The notes beneath the pieces are model-generated. The model searched no databases. It was not told the origin of the DNA and saw nothing but the letters and a program-made list of their open reading frames with translations. Below, in pieces: positions 16,417 through 16,802 of a stretch of 16,802 bases of DNA. The translations under genes and the position numbers were made by a program. Where the stretch lies: NCBI GenBank assembly GCA_944358225.1, contig CALVQP010000021.1, positions 1-16,802 on the forward strand, given 5' to 3'. Source of the stretch: an uncultured Bacilli bacterium (GTDB lineage: Bacteria; Bacillota_I; Bacilli_A; RF39; UBA660). Every line of letters begins with the position of its first letter. The stretch's first letter is position 1.

Positions 16417-16802
16417 TTATCTAGTATATGCATTTTTATTTGTAATTAGTGGCAATAAATCTTGTTCAAAATTATAACAATTATCTTTGTATTGTTCTTT
16501 TAAAGCTACATTAGTATATCCAAAAGGGTCTTGGTTAGTATCGGCAAAATCATAAAAAACATAGTTAGATCCATATTCATTTGTTATTACGGTAACGTCT
16601 TTTATATAATTTGTTAGCTCTGTAGCATCAACTAATTCATTATTAATACTAATATTTACAATATCCGGTAAACAATCATGTTCATCAATATAAAGTGGCA
16701 TAGTGCGCATTCCTTTCATTAACACCAAATAAACCGCATCTAATACTTCTTCATCAACATTATAGCGATCTTGCATATGCGTATAAGGTTTTTGAAACCA
16801 AC
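16417..16802 (-). CDS. Partial putative cell-wall-hydrolase-like protein (C-terminal end)
   Basis: The gene enters from the right edge. The frame is open through the last base and reads WFQKPYTHMQDRYN at its start, so the internal Met is not the start codon. It is paralogous to the domain at 11799-12263: WF near the start, RTMPLYIDEHD against RTLPGYINEHD, QDPFGYTN against SDPFGYTS, and CYNFEQDL against CYNFEDL. The catalytic-looking N-terminal part of the domain lies outside the window. The C-terminus runs 14 residues past CYNFEQDL, further than in the paralogue. I infer a secreted or surface peptidoglycan-active enzyme from remote similarity of this domain to SleB-type hydrolases; the function is not proven by the visible part. 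Confidence 0.6.
   Translation of the reverse strand, partial: WFQKPYTHMQDRYNVDEEVLDAVYLVLMKGMRTMPLYIDEHDCLPDIVNISINNELVDATELTNYIKDVTVITNEYGSNYVFYDFADTNQDPFGYTNVALKEQYKDNCYNFEQDLLPLITNKNAYTR

Noticed and set aside
1..16802. CRISPR array, tRNA, rRNA, insertion sequence or prophage genes
   Set aside because: I saw no spaced direct repeats, cloverleaf sequence, transposase motifs or phage structural proteins.

Overview
The window is a stretch of AT-rich chromosome (roughly 70% A+T by eye) from a low-GC Gram-positive bacterium. The best fit is an uncultured gut lineage of Bacilli or Mycoplasmatota-like bacteria (RF39-type). This rests on the base composition, the Bacillota-style polA-mutM pair, sigma-A type promoters, AGGAGG-type ribosome binding sites and secreted proteins with Gram-positive signal peptides. 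The genetic code is standard: tryptophans are read from TGG, and TGA is a real stop at 3770-3772, where it overlaps the next start as ATGA. Almost every gene lies on the minus strand, so the text below runs from right to left.

Right part (about 11800-16802). The edge holds the 3' end of a gene for a putative cell-wall-hydrolase-like domain. Next is topA (DNA topoisomerase I), with a perfect consensus promoter and a terminator that overlaps its stop codon. A cation diffusion facilitator follows. A single plus-strand gene, a small membrane-anchored protein of unknown function, converges on it. Then comes a gene that appears to be broken: a two-helix VirB2/TrbC-like membrane domain is joined in one reading frame to a second hydrolase-like domain, but a TAA codon interrupts the frame. 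The two hydrolase-like domains, about 4 kb apart, are paralogues.

Middle (about 8180-11790). This is a repair operon with its own promoter: polA (DNA polymerase I), then mutM/fpg (formamidopyrimidine-DNA glycosylase, probably starting at TTG). It ends at an intrinsic terminator at 8183-8209.

Left part (1-8150). This is the most unusual region. It is a tandemly duplicated two-gene module. Each copy encodes a small signal-peptide protein with a C-terminal membrane anchor (222 and 231 residues), followed by a very large, cysteine-rich secreted protein (964 and 1074 residues). Each copy has its own promoter, and the two promoters share the same -10 region. The large proteins have conserved C-terminal parts of about 710 residues, unlike N-terminal parts, and the same last five residues. 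The second copy runs directly into a TadE/pseudopilin-like gene and then the start of a probable CpaB/SAF-domain gene, so the module appears to be the upstream part of a Tad-like pilus or surface-assembly operon that continues beyond the left edge. I infer that the large proteins are exported surface, pilus-associated or adhesive proteins, and that the small proteins are their membrane partners. I recognise no described family with certainty for either.
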